DNA from: DASQZK01 sp963764345
Lineage (GTDB): Bacteria; Bacteroidota; Bacteroidia; Bacteroidales; GCA-2748055
Reading direction: 5' to 3'
DNA: 64,000 nucleotides
Assembly: GCA_963764345.1 (NCBI GenBank)
Contig: CAVXSF010000002.1
Coordinates: forward strand, 1-64,000
In this document: piece by piece, positions 29,528-39,332 of the stretch
Numbering within the stretch: position 1 is the stretch's first letter
Layout: the number at the start of each line of letters is the position of its first letter
Notes under the pieces: generated by a model
What the model was told of the DNA's origin: nothing
Seen by the model: only the letters and a program-made list of their open reading frames with translations
The model's database searches: none
Made by a program: the position numbers and the translations under genes

Positions 29528-32500
29528 TATATGGTGAACCGGAAAACAGCTTTTTTACCCAGATACCGGATCTCAAGTAAATAGAATCCGGGACTCAATC
29601 CGGAAACGTCAACTTTATCGTTGTACACATTTTCAGGTTTACTGTGAAGGTAGCTTCTTACCTGCTGGCCGTTCATATTGAAAATACTCAGTCTGACATC
29701 ACCGGTTCCGGGTGAGCTGAAGCGTACATTCAGAAAACCGTCAGTCACGGGATTGGGATAACAGATCAATGAATTCAGTATCGTGTTTTCTGAGATGCCG
29801 ATCGGGTTAAAGGACACTTTGAAGGTTGTGGTTACTTCATCGACCCCGTCACTGGCAGTCACCGTGATATTGGCATCTCCGGAGAAGCCATCAGCTGCCA
29901 TAACCCTCAGCATGTTACCATAAAAGAACACGGACACATCCTGGTTATCTGAGGAGGCGGAAAAGGTCAGGGCATCGTTATCCGGGTCGGAAAAGACACT
30001 CAGGATGTTGTCAACGACCGTATAGGTCTCATTGAGGGCTGTCAGGGTATAATCCGGGATATTGCTGACCACGACCGGTGCCTGATTCGCGGCATTCAGG
30101 GAGAAGTGGCCATACGTGACCATGTCTCCCGGATCGGAAACGCGGACGGAAACGTCTGATTTTCCTTTGAAGCCGGATGAAACTGTGGCGATGAGTTTAT
30201 GGTCCTGAACGCTTAAGGTCACGTCAGGGTTGGTATCAAAAGCCTGGTAGTCGAGGCTGTCGCCGTCTTCATCGGTAAAGTAAGTTGAAAGATTATCGAC
30301 GAGGGTGATTTCGGTGTCAAACGCTGAAATGGTTACATCAGGTATCTTTGCGGTATACACCGGGGGATGGTTAACAGGAAGTGAAGAGGGGAGAAGGGTC
30401 AGTTTTCCGAAGTCGTCTGCGTTTGTCCCCTGGGTATTATCATCCGATTTTGGAATCCAGACACTTCCGAAGTAGTTATCCCGGCTGCCATCGGGAGCAT
30501 TATTGTCATTATAGGCGAGCGTTACTCCCATGATTTTACCATCACTAAGCGTAACCCTCGAAAGCTCAGGGTTAGCAGGATCATAATCTGAACTGTACAC
30601 TTTCAGGGCGAATTCCCAGGTATAGGTATTTCCGTCTTTTCTCATGGCAAAATTGCTGAAATGACTTGCATAATTGGCCACAGTGTAGTCTGACCAGCTT
30701 GTGCCGGTGATGTCTGCAGCCACGAAATCGTGAGTTACCTCACCATCGGCAGGAGCGTTCACGGCGAGGTGGTAATCGAAGGCATTTTTACCTGTGGAGG
30801 CGTTATCGAAGAGGTAGTTTCCTCCCGAGTGGTCTTCATCGATCAGGAGTTCCAGCATATCATACTGCGAAAACGCTGAGTCGGGGTACTGATAGCCGTC
30901 GATAAACGTATTATCATGGATCTCGGCCAGGAAATACAGGACATTATCCGAAGCTGACCAGAGTGTTTTATACCTGCCCGAGTAATCCGATAACGGGACC
31001 GATACACCATAAGGCATCCAGTCGTTGTTGATGTTGTACCAGTCGGCTGATTTCCAGCAATCGTCGTTGCCCTGTCCGTCAAAGACAGGAGCGGCATTGG
31101 CCTCCGTGGAAACAAACGGGTCATCTTCGGCAATATTCCCGGGTACGGTAACCAGTTCAATACCATAATCTTTACCCAGGTTCCTGGAGTACTGTCTTTT
31201 GATGGCATTGTTCCAGTGTTCATTCACACCGAGGGATTTCAGAATGGTTCCGTCAGCTTCGGGATCATACAGGATCCCCTGGGGCCAGTTTGACCTGTCG
31301 GCAGCCTGCTGCAGATAGTCATCGACACCATACATATGGGGCCGGTATTTGGTAACGTCTGTAGGGTCGTTGAATTCTGTTCTCAGAATATCGAAGCAGA
31401 CCGATTCGAGGGCGACCTGATCGAGGGAGATGATGATGGAATTGGACCAGTCGTTGTTAAAGGGTGCAGAAGTGAACTTGACAGGTGGTTCAACGGCTTC
31501 ACCGCCGCCCCAGAGGCCGTCGATAAAATACAGCAATGTGTTTTGCCCCAGCAGCTGGTGCCCCATAATATCCACGAACGCCCTGTATTTATGATAACCG
31601 GTAGTGGAGGGAAGAGGTGTGTCATTTTCCGGGGCAACATGACTTGGGTGCAGATGTTCCGCACTCAATCTTGTGTGCGAACCGAAATGGTTCTTGGCGG
31701 TAAGAGTGATGCCGGCCCGGGCATGGGCTTTCAGGGCTGCCATGTTGATCATATAGTTGGCATCCTGCATCTGCGTATACAGCTTGTCGGAGATAGCATC
31801 GGGCATAACCGTTCCATGATCGGAATAAAAGATCACCGGATCATCCGGTACATCGAGTGTTGACCGGCCGAGAGACTCATACGTCGCATCCCGGTCTACA
31901 TATTTGACATTGGGGTAAACGGCATGAAGGTAATCATAAGTGTGCTGCCATACATGAGCAATCGGATCCCCGATGTAAATATCTTCCTGGGGAACGCCGG
32001 CCGTATCGACCAGTTGCCTGAGTACGCTCAGTATGGTAAAGGACGAGGTTTCAGAAACCGGGGCGTAGCCGGCCATCCATCCGCTGTAGTCTCTTTCAAG
32101 TGTCGATGAATTGCTGAGCCAGGAGGCTGTGCCCTGGTTGATCTTGATGAATATCTTTTCACCGGTGACATAGCCTACATCGCCTTTGCCTTTGCTTTTG
32201 TTAAAATTTCTGAAGATGGCGTTCCATGAACTTGCCAGGGTTTTCTCACCGGTAAGTTTGAGTATGGCAGAGTCTGCCATTTGGTCAATAACGGTCTGGT
32301 TGTTATTCGAGGGGCTGTAGTAGGGACTGCTTTGGGTGTTTGGGCAGTTCTCATTCGTGGCGTCGGGGTTGAAGATCCAGACTACCCTGCCGGGATGTAT
32401 TCCGTGTGGTTCGCCAATAGGTTGATTGGGAATGAAAAAATCGTTTGCGACGTAGAGCTCTGCCGCCTCAGCTTTCTTCTGATGCTGTATGATTGAAAAA

Positions 32501-32817
32501 GCACCGAGAGCCACGGCTATAATGGCAAAGGTACCTCCAATCAGGTAACGCTGCGCTTTCAGGCTTTTCTTTGCTAACCGGAAAGCGGTAATTGATCCGC
32601 TGGCACTTACCAGCCAGATGATGAAACCGGACATAATGGGGAAAGCCGCCTTCATACAGGGGTATCCGGCGCGCTGTGGCTTTGGGATGACTCTGATAAG
32701 GAACCAGAGTGTTGAAAGGATGCCCATCACGATAAAGATAACACGTGCGGGAACCTTTATTCTGTTTAGCCAGTTTCTGAATCTGCGAAAACTCTTTTCA
32801 AAACGGGGATGTATCAT
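29527..32817 (-). CDS. DUF362 / CBM9-like / cadherin-like repeats / T9SS-tail protein
   Basis: 1096 residues, the longer paralogue of the 906-aa neighbour. Order: three N-terminal hydrophobic segments (about 23-108) with AEAAEL-type cleavage region; DUF362 (about 140-480; IFIKINQGTAS, INMAALKAHARAGITLTAKNHFG); CBM9-like (about 570-800; APVFDGQGNDDCWK). Two cadherin/PKD-like repeats of about 90 residues follow (about 820-1000; DEDGDSLDYQAF, DPDNDALTFSAS), then a T9SS tail (about 1010-1096; ICYPNPVTDG to GFYLLEIRYLGKKAVFRFTI). The repeats lie between the CBM9-like domain and the tail, and are the main difference from the paralogue. Function unknown; surface glycan binding is plausible. Confidence 0.85.
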   Translation of the reverse strand: MIHPRFEKSFRRFRNWLNRIKVPARVIFIVMGILSTLWFLIRVIPKPQRAGYPCMKAAFPIMSGFIIWLVSASGSITAFRLAKKSLKAQRYLIGGTFAIIAVALGAFSIIQHQKKAEAAELYVANDFFIPNQPIGEPHGIHPGRVVWIFNPDATNENCPNTQSSPYYSPSNNNQTVIDQMADSAILKLTGEKTLASSWNAIFRNFNKSKGKGDVGYVTGEKIFIKINQGTASWLSNSSTLERDYSGWMAGYAPVSETSSFTILSVLRQLVDTAGVPQEDIYIGDPIAHVWQHTYDYLHAVYPNVKYVDRDATYESLGRSTLDVPDDPVIFYSDHGTVMPDAISDKLYTQMQDANYMINMAALKAHARAGITLTAKNHFGSHTRLSAEHLHPSHVAPENDTPLPSTTGYHKYRAFVDIMGHQLLGQNTLLYFIDGLWGGGEAVEPPVKFTSAPFNNDWSNSIIISLDQVALESVCFDILRTEFNDPTDVTKYRPHMYGVDDYLQQAADRSNWPQGILYDPEADGTILKSLGVNEHWNNAIKRQYSRNLGKDYGIELVTVPGNIAEDDPFVSTEANAAPVFDGQGNDDCWKSADWYNINNDWMPYGVSVPLSDYSGRYKTLWSASDNVLYFLAEIHDNTFIDGYQYPDSAFSQYDMLELLIDEDHSGGNYLFDNASTGKNAFDYHLAVNAPADGEVTHDFVAADITGTSWSDYTVANYASHFSNFAMRKDGNTYTWEFALKVYSSDYDPANPELSRVTLSDGKIMGVTLAYNDNNAPDGSRDNYFGSVWIPKSDDNTQGTNADDFGKLTLLPSSLPVNHPPVYTAKIPDVTISAFDTEITLVDNLSTYFTDEDGDSLDYQAFDTNPDVTLSVQDHKLIATVSSGFKGKSDVSVRVSDPGDMVTYGHFSLNAANQAPVVVSNIPDYTLTALNETYTVVDNILSVFSDPDNDALTFSASSDNQDVSVFFYGNMLRVMAADGFSGDANITVTASDGVDEVTTTFKVSFNPIGISENTILNSLICYPNPVTDGFLNVRFSSPGTGDVRLSIFNMNGQQVRSYLHSKPENVYNDKVDVSGLSPGFYLLEIRYLGKKAVFRFTI

Positions 32818-33000
32818 GACAGTTAGTTTTAGGCTGCATAGAAGGCAGCAGATAAAAGGCTGGTAATATCATGGCACATTTATGAACAGGAAAAATTTCC
32901 TGGTAAGGGCCGGGAGGGCAGAGATTCATTTTCCGGCAGGAAAGACTTTCCTTCTGTATAAAACTGCCATCATTAAAACATCACAGAGGATTGAAAGTTC

Positions 33001-35571
33001 TCAGAGGTTATTCAGACATTCAATTTTAAGTGATCCTGAAGGATCGGATATGGTCTCATCTGTCTGGAAATGAATCGTTTTTACAGTACCCGGTATCAGG
33101 TTAAAATAATTATCGGCGAAAAATCCCTTAACCTCCGGGTAATCGATGTGCACGAACCGGGCAGGAACTTTGGAACTTAATGTAATATCATAACCATCAG
33201 GGCTTTTCGTTACCAATTTGTTGAATGCGGCCTGGTGAAGTGTTTCATCCTTCGGTTTACAGAAGGGGATAAGCTTTTCAGTCAGCAGGATATTGCCGTC
33301 GAAAAGTCTGGCCACAAGGTATGTCGAATTCGAGGGGCTGTGACATTCTTTTTCAGGGTAACCGGCCGAGAAAATTTTTTCGGAGGTATTACCCCTGATG
33401 GTGATCTTCCGGCTGTCTGAGGTTCCGGTCACTTTACCGCCTGTGGTCATCCAGGACAGTTGAAGCGTCGCTTCCTTATCCGTAAGGTTGTCGGATACTA
33501 CGTAGAGATCCACTTTACCATTACGGACGTCCGGTGCCAGGATAAGGTTTTCAAATGACCTTTTCGCCTGGTAGTGCGATGCTTTCCAGTTGCCAAAGTA
33601 ATCCACCGTTGCCCAGGAAATCGTAGGCCAGCAATCGTTGATCTGCCAGTAGAGGGAACCCATACATACCGGCATATTCCTGCGGTGTGCCTCGACGGCC
33701 TCTTTCATGGCCAGCTGATGTGTGATCTGGCTGAGGTAAATAAACGTTTCTAAATTCTGCGGTTCCGGGAAATACTGCCTGACATACCTGAGCTGCATGT
33801 CATTCCCGTTAAATCCGGGCTTTATCCAGTCCATCCTGCTCCTTTGCCTGCGGTCGAACAGTTTGCTGAACATGGTCATGTCCGCAGGTTTACCGAAATA
33901 CAGGAGGGTAGACATCTGGGGGAATGATTGAAGTCCGTACTCACTGACGAAACGCGGGATGTTGTTGCCATAATCTTTAAAATCATTCGGGCCGAACCAG
34001 ACAGACCAGTCATGTTCATCGCCCGATTTTCTGTCGGGCAGTTTATCGCCATAAGACTGGGGTGAAGAAGGCCAGTATGAAATTCCGGGGTCATTCTCTT
34101 TTACTGCATCAGGGAGTATTTTGTAAAAGATATTCTGATAGGTCTTCCACAGAAAATCCCTTTGTTCCGGGGTGTAATTCTTCTGCCAGCCCCAGTTATA
34201 CCAGGCAATTAGGTTTTCATTGTTTCCACACCAAAGGGCCATGCAGGGATGGTTCCGGAGCCGTTTTACATTATATTCCGCTTCTTTGCGGATATTGTCG
34301 AGGTGATGCTGGTCGCCTGGCTGCAGGGCACAGGCAAACATGAAATCATGCCAGACCAGAATGCCATACTTATCACAGAGATCAAAGAAAATATCATTTT
34401 CATAGATGGCTCCACCCCAGACCCGTAGCATGTTCATATTGGCATCTTTGGCTTCCTTCACCACTCTCTCATATTTTTCAGGGGTAACCCTTGGGGTCAG
34501 AATATCACCGGGGATATAGTTTGAACCTTTCATGAACACAGGAACACCATTTACTCTGAAATAAAAACTCCTTCCAACAGAGTCTGGTTCCTGGACGAGT
34601 TCCAGTTTACGGATCCCGAGGTTAAGTGATTTTGAATCCATGACCCTGCCTGGTTCGCCAATGGCTACACCGATCTTATACAGTTTCTGATTTCCCAGTC
34701 CATTGGTCCACCAAAGTTCAGGATTTTTAAAGGTCAGGCCGATGCCGACTTTATTCATGCCGGGATTGAGGCCGACATTGGCTTGGGCCATATTCTGTCC
34801 GTCAGCAGTGATATTGACCGGATATTTGCCACTTCCTGAAGATTCAACTTCGAGTTCAACTGTGTAGGTGCATTCCTGCGGGCTGAATTTATCCTGAATC
34901 ATACGTATGTCACGGAGGATCAGCTTATCCCAGGACTGAAGGTAAACGGGACGCCAGATGCCGCTGGTGACCAGCCTCGGGCCCCAGTCCCATCCGTAAT
35001 GGAACGGCGCCTTCCGGGTGAACACATTGGTTTTTTTGTCATCCGGTGCCTGCTCATTTGTTGCGATAAGAGGATAGCCGAGCTTTTCCAGTTTTTCCAT
35101 ACCCATTCTGACCGGGGATCGGAAATATATTCGCAGGTTGTTTATCCCTTCCCGGAGGTATTTTTTACAGTCTGTCTGCCAGGGGATAAACATGTTATCA
35201 GCACTTATTACCAGGCTGTCGTTGAGGTAAACGTCTGCATAAGTATCCAGGCCGTCAAATACAAGTTCGATATTTTTCCGGTCAAGATCGTCCTTACCGA
35301 GGTTGAAACTGGTCCTGTAAATCCAGTCCTGGTTCTCGATCCACTGGACACTGTCTTCATTAAATCCGATAAAAGGGTCGGGGATGAGATGGTTAGCCAT
35401 CAGGTCGGTATGCACGGTTCCCGGTACAGTTGCCGGATACCACTTATCTTCACCGGCTTTGGAGAATTCCCAGTTTTGGTCAAGGCTGGTGATTTTTTTT
35501 TGATCGATTGTTTTCACTGAACAGGACATTATTAAAGTTAGAAGAAGGAACAGGCCGGTAATGTTTTTCAT
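33001..35571 (-). CDS. GH2 beta-mannosidase, lipoprotein
   Basis: 856 residues with a lipoprotein signal (LIMSC, Cys about 17). It has the GH2 layout of sugar-binding sandwich, immunoglobulin-like domain, TIM barrel and C-terminal domains, with beta-mannosidase landmarks HYGWDWGPRL and RVWGGAIYE. The acid/base glutamate is in WCGNNENL (about residue 453) and the nucleophile glutamate in VSEYGLQSFP (about 543). Length fits beta-mannosidases. It should release mannose from the non-reducing ends of beta-mannosides or N-glycan cores outside the cytoplasmic membrane. It is 239 bp downstream of its paralogue at 35811. Confidence 0.93.
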   Translation of the reverse strand: MKNITGLFLLLTLIMSCSVKTIDQKKITSLDQNWEFSKAGEDKWYPATVPGTVHTDLMANHLIPDPFIGFNEDSVQWIENQDWIYRTSFNLGKDDLDRKNIELVFDGLDTYADVYLNDSLVISADNMFIPWQTDCKKYLREGINNLRIYFRSPVRMGMEKLEKLGYPLIATNEQAPDDKKTNVFTRKAPFHYGWDWGPRLVTSGIWRPVYLQSWDKLILRDIRMIQDKFSPQECTYTVELEVESSGSGKYPVNITADGQNMAQANVGLNPGMNKVGIGLTFKNPELWWTNGLGNQKLYKIGVAIGEPGRVMDSKSLNLGIRKLELVQEPDSVGRSFYFRVNGVPVFMKGSNYIPGDILTPRVTPEKYERVVKEAKDANMNMLRVWGGAIYENDIFFDLCDKYGILVWHDFMFACALQPGDQHHLDNIRKEAEYNVKRLRNHPCMALWCGNNENLIAWYNWGWQKNYTPEQRDFLWKTYQNIFYKILPDAVKENDPGISYWPSSPQSYGDKLPDRKSGDEHDWSVWFGPNDFKDYGNNIPRFVSEYGLQSFPQMSTLLYFGKPADMTMFSKLFDRRQRSRMDWIKPGFNGNDMQLRYVRQYFPEPQNLETFIYLSQITHQLAMKEAVEAHRRNMPVCMGSLYWQINDCWPTISWATVDYFGNWKASHYQAKRSFENLILAPDVRNGKVDLYVVSDNLTDKEATLQLSWMTTGGKVTGTSDSRKITIRGNTSEKIFSAGYPEKECHSPSNSTYLVARLFDGNILLTEKLIPFCKPKDETLHQAAFNKLVTKSPDGYDITLSSKVPARFVHIDYPEVKGFFADNYFNLIPGTVKTIHFQTDETISDPSGSLKIECLNNL

Positions 35572-35646
35572 TTTATAATAATTTTGATTTTAACGGTATA
35601 ATGAACCATACATAATTGATTATTATAAGGCTATGTTTAGCTCTGA

Positions 35647-35703
35647 TGAGCTCTCCGCCTCAGGCGGATCGGTTATGTTGTCATCAATCATGTGGGTTTC
35701 ATT
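35647..35703 (-). repeat. Dispersed intergenic palindromic repeat, copy B
   Basis: Reverse-complement partner of 20857-20913 (50 of 57 positions identical by hand alignment). It lies in the 239-bp gap between the two GH2 genes. Palindromic core CTCCGCCTCAGGCGG. Confidence 0.65.
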
Positions 35704-35810
35704 TTGTAGTTCATTTGTAAAAAATTACAGGAATACGTTTCGGAATATCATGAATCTGTTACCAGAAAACTGGACGTACAGTCGACTACTCAAACACTTC
35801 ATTTTTTTGA

Positions 35811-38297
35811 TCAGATCAGATCATTTTTTTTGAAAACATCAAAAAGGCTCAAAAAAGTAAAAATTCCGGGATCCGGATTTTTCTTGTCCGATTGAAAAAT
35901 GACGATTTTCTCCTCGCCGGGAAGCAGGTCAAAAAAATTATCGCTAAAAAAACCATCCTGACCCGGATGGTCAAGGTATACATTTTTAGCTAGTTTATTG
36001 CTCCTGAGGAAAAGGAAAATTTTGTCAAACACCTTCTCTGATTTAAGCTGAAGCCCTGGCTCTTCAAGTTTCAGTTCCCTGGGTATTGCAAAGTAGAGGC
36101 TGTTGTGCGACAGGAGATGGTCTTTCCTGAACACGTTCATTTGCAGGAAACAACGATTCCGGTCTGTCTCCGGAATAAGATTATTCAGTTCATCACTAAA
36201 GATGAGAGTAGCCTTTTCCGGACAGGCACAAGTAGGAATATTTTTAAAGAATAGTTCTTTTCCGCCGAAGTCCAGGATCCGGAGATTGGCAGTAACCTGG
36301 ATTTGTTCCGGGAGATCGGATATAAGGTAAACGCGGATTTCCCCGTTGAGGATCTCGGCTGATATCAGCACATCGCTGAAGACGGTTTTAAGATGATAGT
36401 GCAGGGCTTTCCATCTTCCGTAATAATCGATTCCCGCCCAGGTAGCCGAAGGCCAGCAGTCGTTAAGTTGCCAGTACAGGGTACCCATACAAAAGGGTTT
36501 TGCCCGCCGGTGGGCCTGGATGGCGCCGGTAATAGCTTCAGCCTGAAGAAGTTGTGACAGGTAAATAAAATCACTGAAATCCTCCGGTTTGATATAAAAC
36601 CATTCCAGGTTTTTTTCCACCAGTTCAGCTCCTCCCGGCCATCCCTGGTGGGATTCCATAAGTTCTGAGTGTATATCGTGATGTCCTTTTCCTGCGAAGC
36701 TTTCAATGGTTTTAAGATGAGGATAGGATTTGAAGCCGTATTCGCTCATAAAACGGCCGATGTTTTCACGGTAAACGGTAATGGGCAAGATTTCCTTCAC
36801 GATTTCCCAATAATGGAAATCCCCGCTGTTCAGGCTGATGATCTGATCATCTCCGCTGTAAGGTGAACTGGGCCAGTAGGGCCTTTCCGGGTCCATTTCC
36901 TCAAGAATCCCCGGAAGAAGATCAAGAAAGACTTTTTTGTAAGATTGATAAGCCTCCCCGGCATCGTCACCCAGATCTTCTTTCCATCCCCAGGTGTGAA
37001 AGCCCTCCACGATTTCATTATTACCACACCATAAAACCACCGAAGGGTGGTTCCTGAGGCGTCCTACCTGGTATTTAATTTCACGGCCAACCAGGTCCAG
37101 AAAGGGTTCATCGGAAGGATACATTCCGCAGGCAAACATAAAATCCTGCCAGACCATGATCCCTTTTCGGTCGCAAAGCGTGTAAAATTCATCATCTTCA
37201 TAAACAGCTCCCCCCCAGGCCCTGAGCATGTTCATGTTAACTGCAACGGCATTATCGGTCAGCTCTTCATATTTTCCGGCCTTTATACCCGACACAAAAT
37301 AATCGACGGGGATGATGTTCGCACCCCTGATGAATATATCCTTCCCGTTGATCCTGAACAGGAATGAACGGCCTTTATCATCGGCTTCGCGGATGAGTTC
37401 AATGGTACGGATACCTGTCTGCAATTCGTATTCATCGATAATACCATTGTCATCCGAGAGTTCCAGCCGGAAGGTATAGAGATTCGGATCGCCGAAACCC
37501 CGGGGCCACCAGAGCCGGGGATGACTGATTTTAATACGGAACTGGTGATGAGTAATTTTATCACTTATGGCCGTCGTCATGTCGGCGGATTCAACTTCAT
37601 CGACCAACAGGCGAAGCCTGTACCTCCCCGGCTTCAGGCATGTGACAGGGACATCCACCAGCATTACAGCCCCGGAAGAGGACAGGGAATCCAGCCTGAT
37701 GTCGGGATTCTCAAGGAAGGCGTCATGGCTTCCCAGGAGGAGTACCTCTTTCCATATCCCGCTGGTCAGCAAACGGGGGCCCCAATCCCAGCCATACATA
37801 TACGGGGCTTTCCTGGTAAACGGGCTGACCCGGAACTCGTGTTCATCATTATTGGCAGGAAGGTGATAAGAGAGACTCTTATATTTTTCGAGCCCTTTCA
37901 TGAAAGGTGAATGAAAGAATACCCTTAATTTATTGTTTCCGGGAATCAGCAGATTTGTCACATCATATTCCCAGGGGATGAACATATTATCGGCTTCGAA
38001 GAGCCTTTTGCCGTTGAGGCTGACTTCAGCATATGTGTCAAGGCCTTTAAAGTGAAGGATAATATTACCGGAGGAAAGTATCTCTTTTCCCGCTTCAAAC
38101 TCACAGACATACTCCCAGTTTTCTTTTTCAATCCACTGGACTTTTTTTTCATTCAGCCCGAAAAAGGGATCCGGTATCAGTTTGTTCTTAAAAAGATCGG
38201 TATGAATACAACCGGGAACTTCAGCACGATAAAAAGTTTCCTGTCCCGCATTTCGGAAACGCCATTTGCACTGGGAAAGATTTTGGATTTGCTTCAT
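35811..38297 (-). CDS. GH2 beta-mannosidase without signal peptide
   Basis: 828 residues, beginning MKQIQNLSQCKWRFRNAG, so no signal peptide and probably cytoplasmic. It carries the same beta-mannosidase landmarks as its neighbour: YGWDWGPRLL, RAWGGAVYEDD, acid/base glutamate in WCGNNEIV (about 427) and nucleophile in MSEYGFKSYP (about 517). Two tandem beta-mannosidases, one lipoprotein and one without a signal, suggest that mannose-containing oligosaccharides are trimmed on both sides of the inner membrane. It is separated by 15 bp from the esterase gene upstream, so part of the same transcript. Confidence 0.92.
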   Translation of the reverse strand: MKQIQNLSQCKWRFRNAGQETFYRAEVPGCIHTDLFKNKLIPDPFFGLNEKKVQWIEKENWEYVCEFEAGKEILSSGNIILHFKGLDTYAEVSLNGKRLFEADNMFIPWEYDVTNLLIPGNNKLRVFFHSPFMKGLEKYKSLSYHLPANNDEHEFRVSPFTRKAPYMYGWDWGPRLLTSGIWKEVLLLGSHDAFLENPDIRLDSLSSSGAVMLVDVPVTCLKPGRYRLRLLVDEVESADMTTAISDKITHHQFRIKISHPRLWWPRGFGDPNLYTFRLELSDDNGIIDEYELQTGIRTIELIREADDKGRSFLFRINGKDIFIRGANIIPVDYFVSGIKAGKYEELTDNAVAVNMNMLRAWGGAVYEDDEFYTLCDRKGIMVWQDFMFACGMYPSDEPFLDLVGREIKYQVGRLRNHPSVVLWCGNNEIVEGFHTWGWKEDLGDDAGEAYQSYKKVFLDLLPGILEEMDPERPYWPSSPYSGDDQIISLNSGDFHYWEIVKEILPITVYRENIGRFMSEYGFKSYPHLKTIESFAGKGHHDIHSELMESHQGWPGGAELVEKNLEWFYIKPEDFSDFIYLSQLLQAEAITGAIQAHRRAKPFCMGTLYWQLNDCWPSATWAGIDYYGRWKALHYHLKTVFSDVLISAEILNGEIRVYLISDLPEQIQVTANLRILDFGGKELFFKNIPTCACPEKATLIFSDELNNLIPETDRNRCFLQMNVFRKDHLLSHNSLYFAIPRELKLEEPGLQLKSEKVFDKIFLFLRSNKLAKNVYLDHPGQDGFFSDNFFDLLPGEEKIVIFQSDKKNPDPGIFTFLSLFDVFKKNDLI

Positions 38298-38312
38298 TCC
38301 CTGTATATGTTT

Positions 38313-39215
38313 TTATTTGTGAAACCGATCGCCGATAAATTTCAGCCCTTCAATAATATTCGTTCTCCAGTACTGCCAGTTATGATAACCGTCATGTACC
38401 CGGTATTCATGGGCTATTTCCCTGTCGCGCATATTAATATGCATGGTTGAATTGCCCTTGTACAGGAAGTCATCGTCACCGATGTCGATATAGTACCTTA
38501 CCTGTTCGATCTTATCTTTTGGAAGGGTATTCATGAGATCGACGGGGGAATTGTTTTTCCAGTGTTCTGTTATCCGGTTACCCTCCTTACCTACGCCGAA
38601 GATGTTGCCAAACCAGGTGTCATATTGTTTCTGAGGCAGATCTCTGACCTGCTCATCGGTCATGACACCCGGGCTGTAAGCCGCACAGGCCGTAAACAAA
38701 TCGGGATGGTGTAGTGACCATACCAGGGATCCGTACCCGCCCATGGAAAGTCCGGCCACGGCCCGGTCGCTTTTATCAGCCCTTGTCCTGTAGTTGGCAT
38801 CGATATACGGGATCATTTCCTGTATAGCCATGTCTTCATACCGGTTTTTACCCTCTTTGTCGTTCACATACCACGTGATTTTTGCATCGGGCATTACAAT
38901 GATCATTGGAGGGATTTCCCGGTTTGCAATGGCACGGTCTGCCGTTTCGCTTATTTCACCCCACTTGATCCATGCGGTCTCATCATCGGAATAGCCATGG
39001 AGAAGGTAGACGACCGGATACCGCTGTGTTGATCCGTCGTATCCGGGAGGGAGGTAGATAGCGTAGGCAACGTCATAGCCAAGAATCTTGCTGTGAATGG
39101 TAAGATCTTCCATGACTTTTCCCTGTGGATAATACCCTGAGACGGAAGTCGGCTGACCCCATGCTGCCAAACCGGCGAAAATAACGGTCACAACAAAGAA
39201 TAACATCTTTTTCAT
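38313..39215 (-). CDS. CE1-like esterase (enterochelin esterase/feruloyl esterase type), exported
   Basis: 300 residues from the ATG at 39215, which opens a good signal peptide (MKKMLFFVVTVIFAGLAAWG). The longer frame from 39254 adds a charged lead and is unlikely. Alpha/beta-hydrolase with YLLHGYSDDETAW (oxyanion region), nucleophile Ser in GLSMGGYGSL, acid in IGDDDF and His in DGYHNWQYW. This group (esterase D / CE1) removes acyl groups such as acetate or ferulate from polysaccharides. Substrate is not readable. Last two-thirds of the operon, between the SGNH hydrolase and GH2 genes. Confidence 0.88.
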   Translation of the reverse strand: MKKMLFFVVTVIFAGLAAWGQPTSVSGYYPQGKVMEDLTIHSKILGYDVAYAIYLPPGYDGSTQRYPVVYLLHGYSDDETAWIKWGEISETADRAIANREIPPMIIVMPDAKITWYVNDKEGKNRYEDMAIQEMIPYIDANYRTRADKSDRAVAGLSMGGYGSLVWSLHHPDLFTACAAYSPGVMTDEQVRDLPQKQYDTWFGNIFGVGKEGNRITEHWKNNSPVDLMNTLPKDKIEQVRYYIDIGDDDFLYKGNSTMHINMRDREIAHEYRVHDGYHNWQYWRTNIIEGLKFIGDRFHK

Positions 39216-39332
39216 AATCATATCTTTTTTTGGTCGGCTGATCTTCATTTTCAACCATTTCCGGATGCACTGAAAAGATTTGAAATGATACGGAAATATG
39301 ATCTTAAGCCGAAATGAAATGAACGTATTTAA

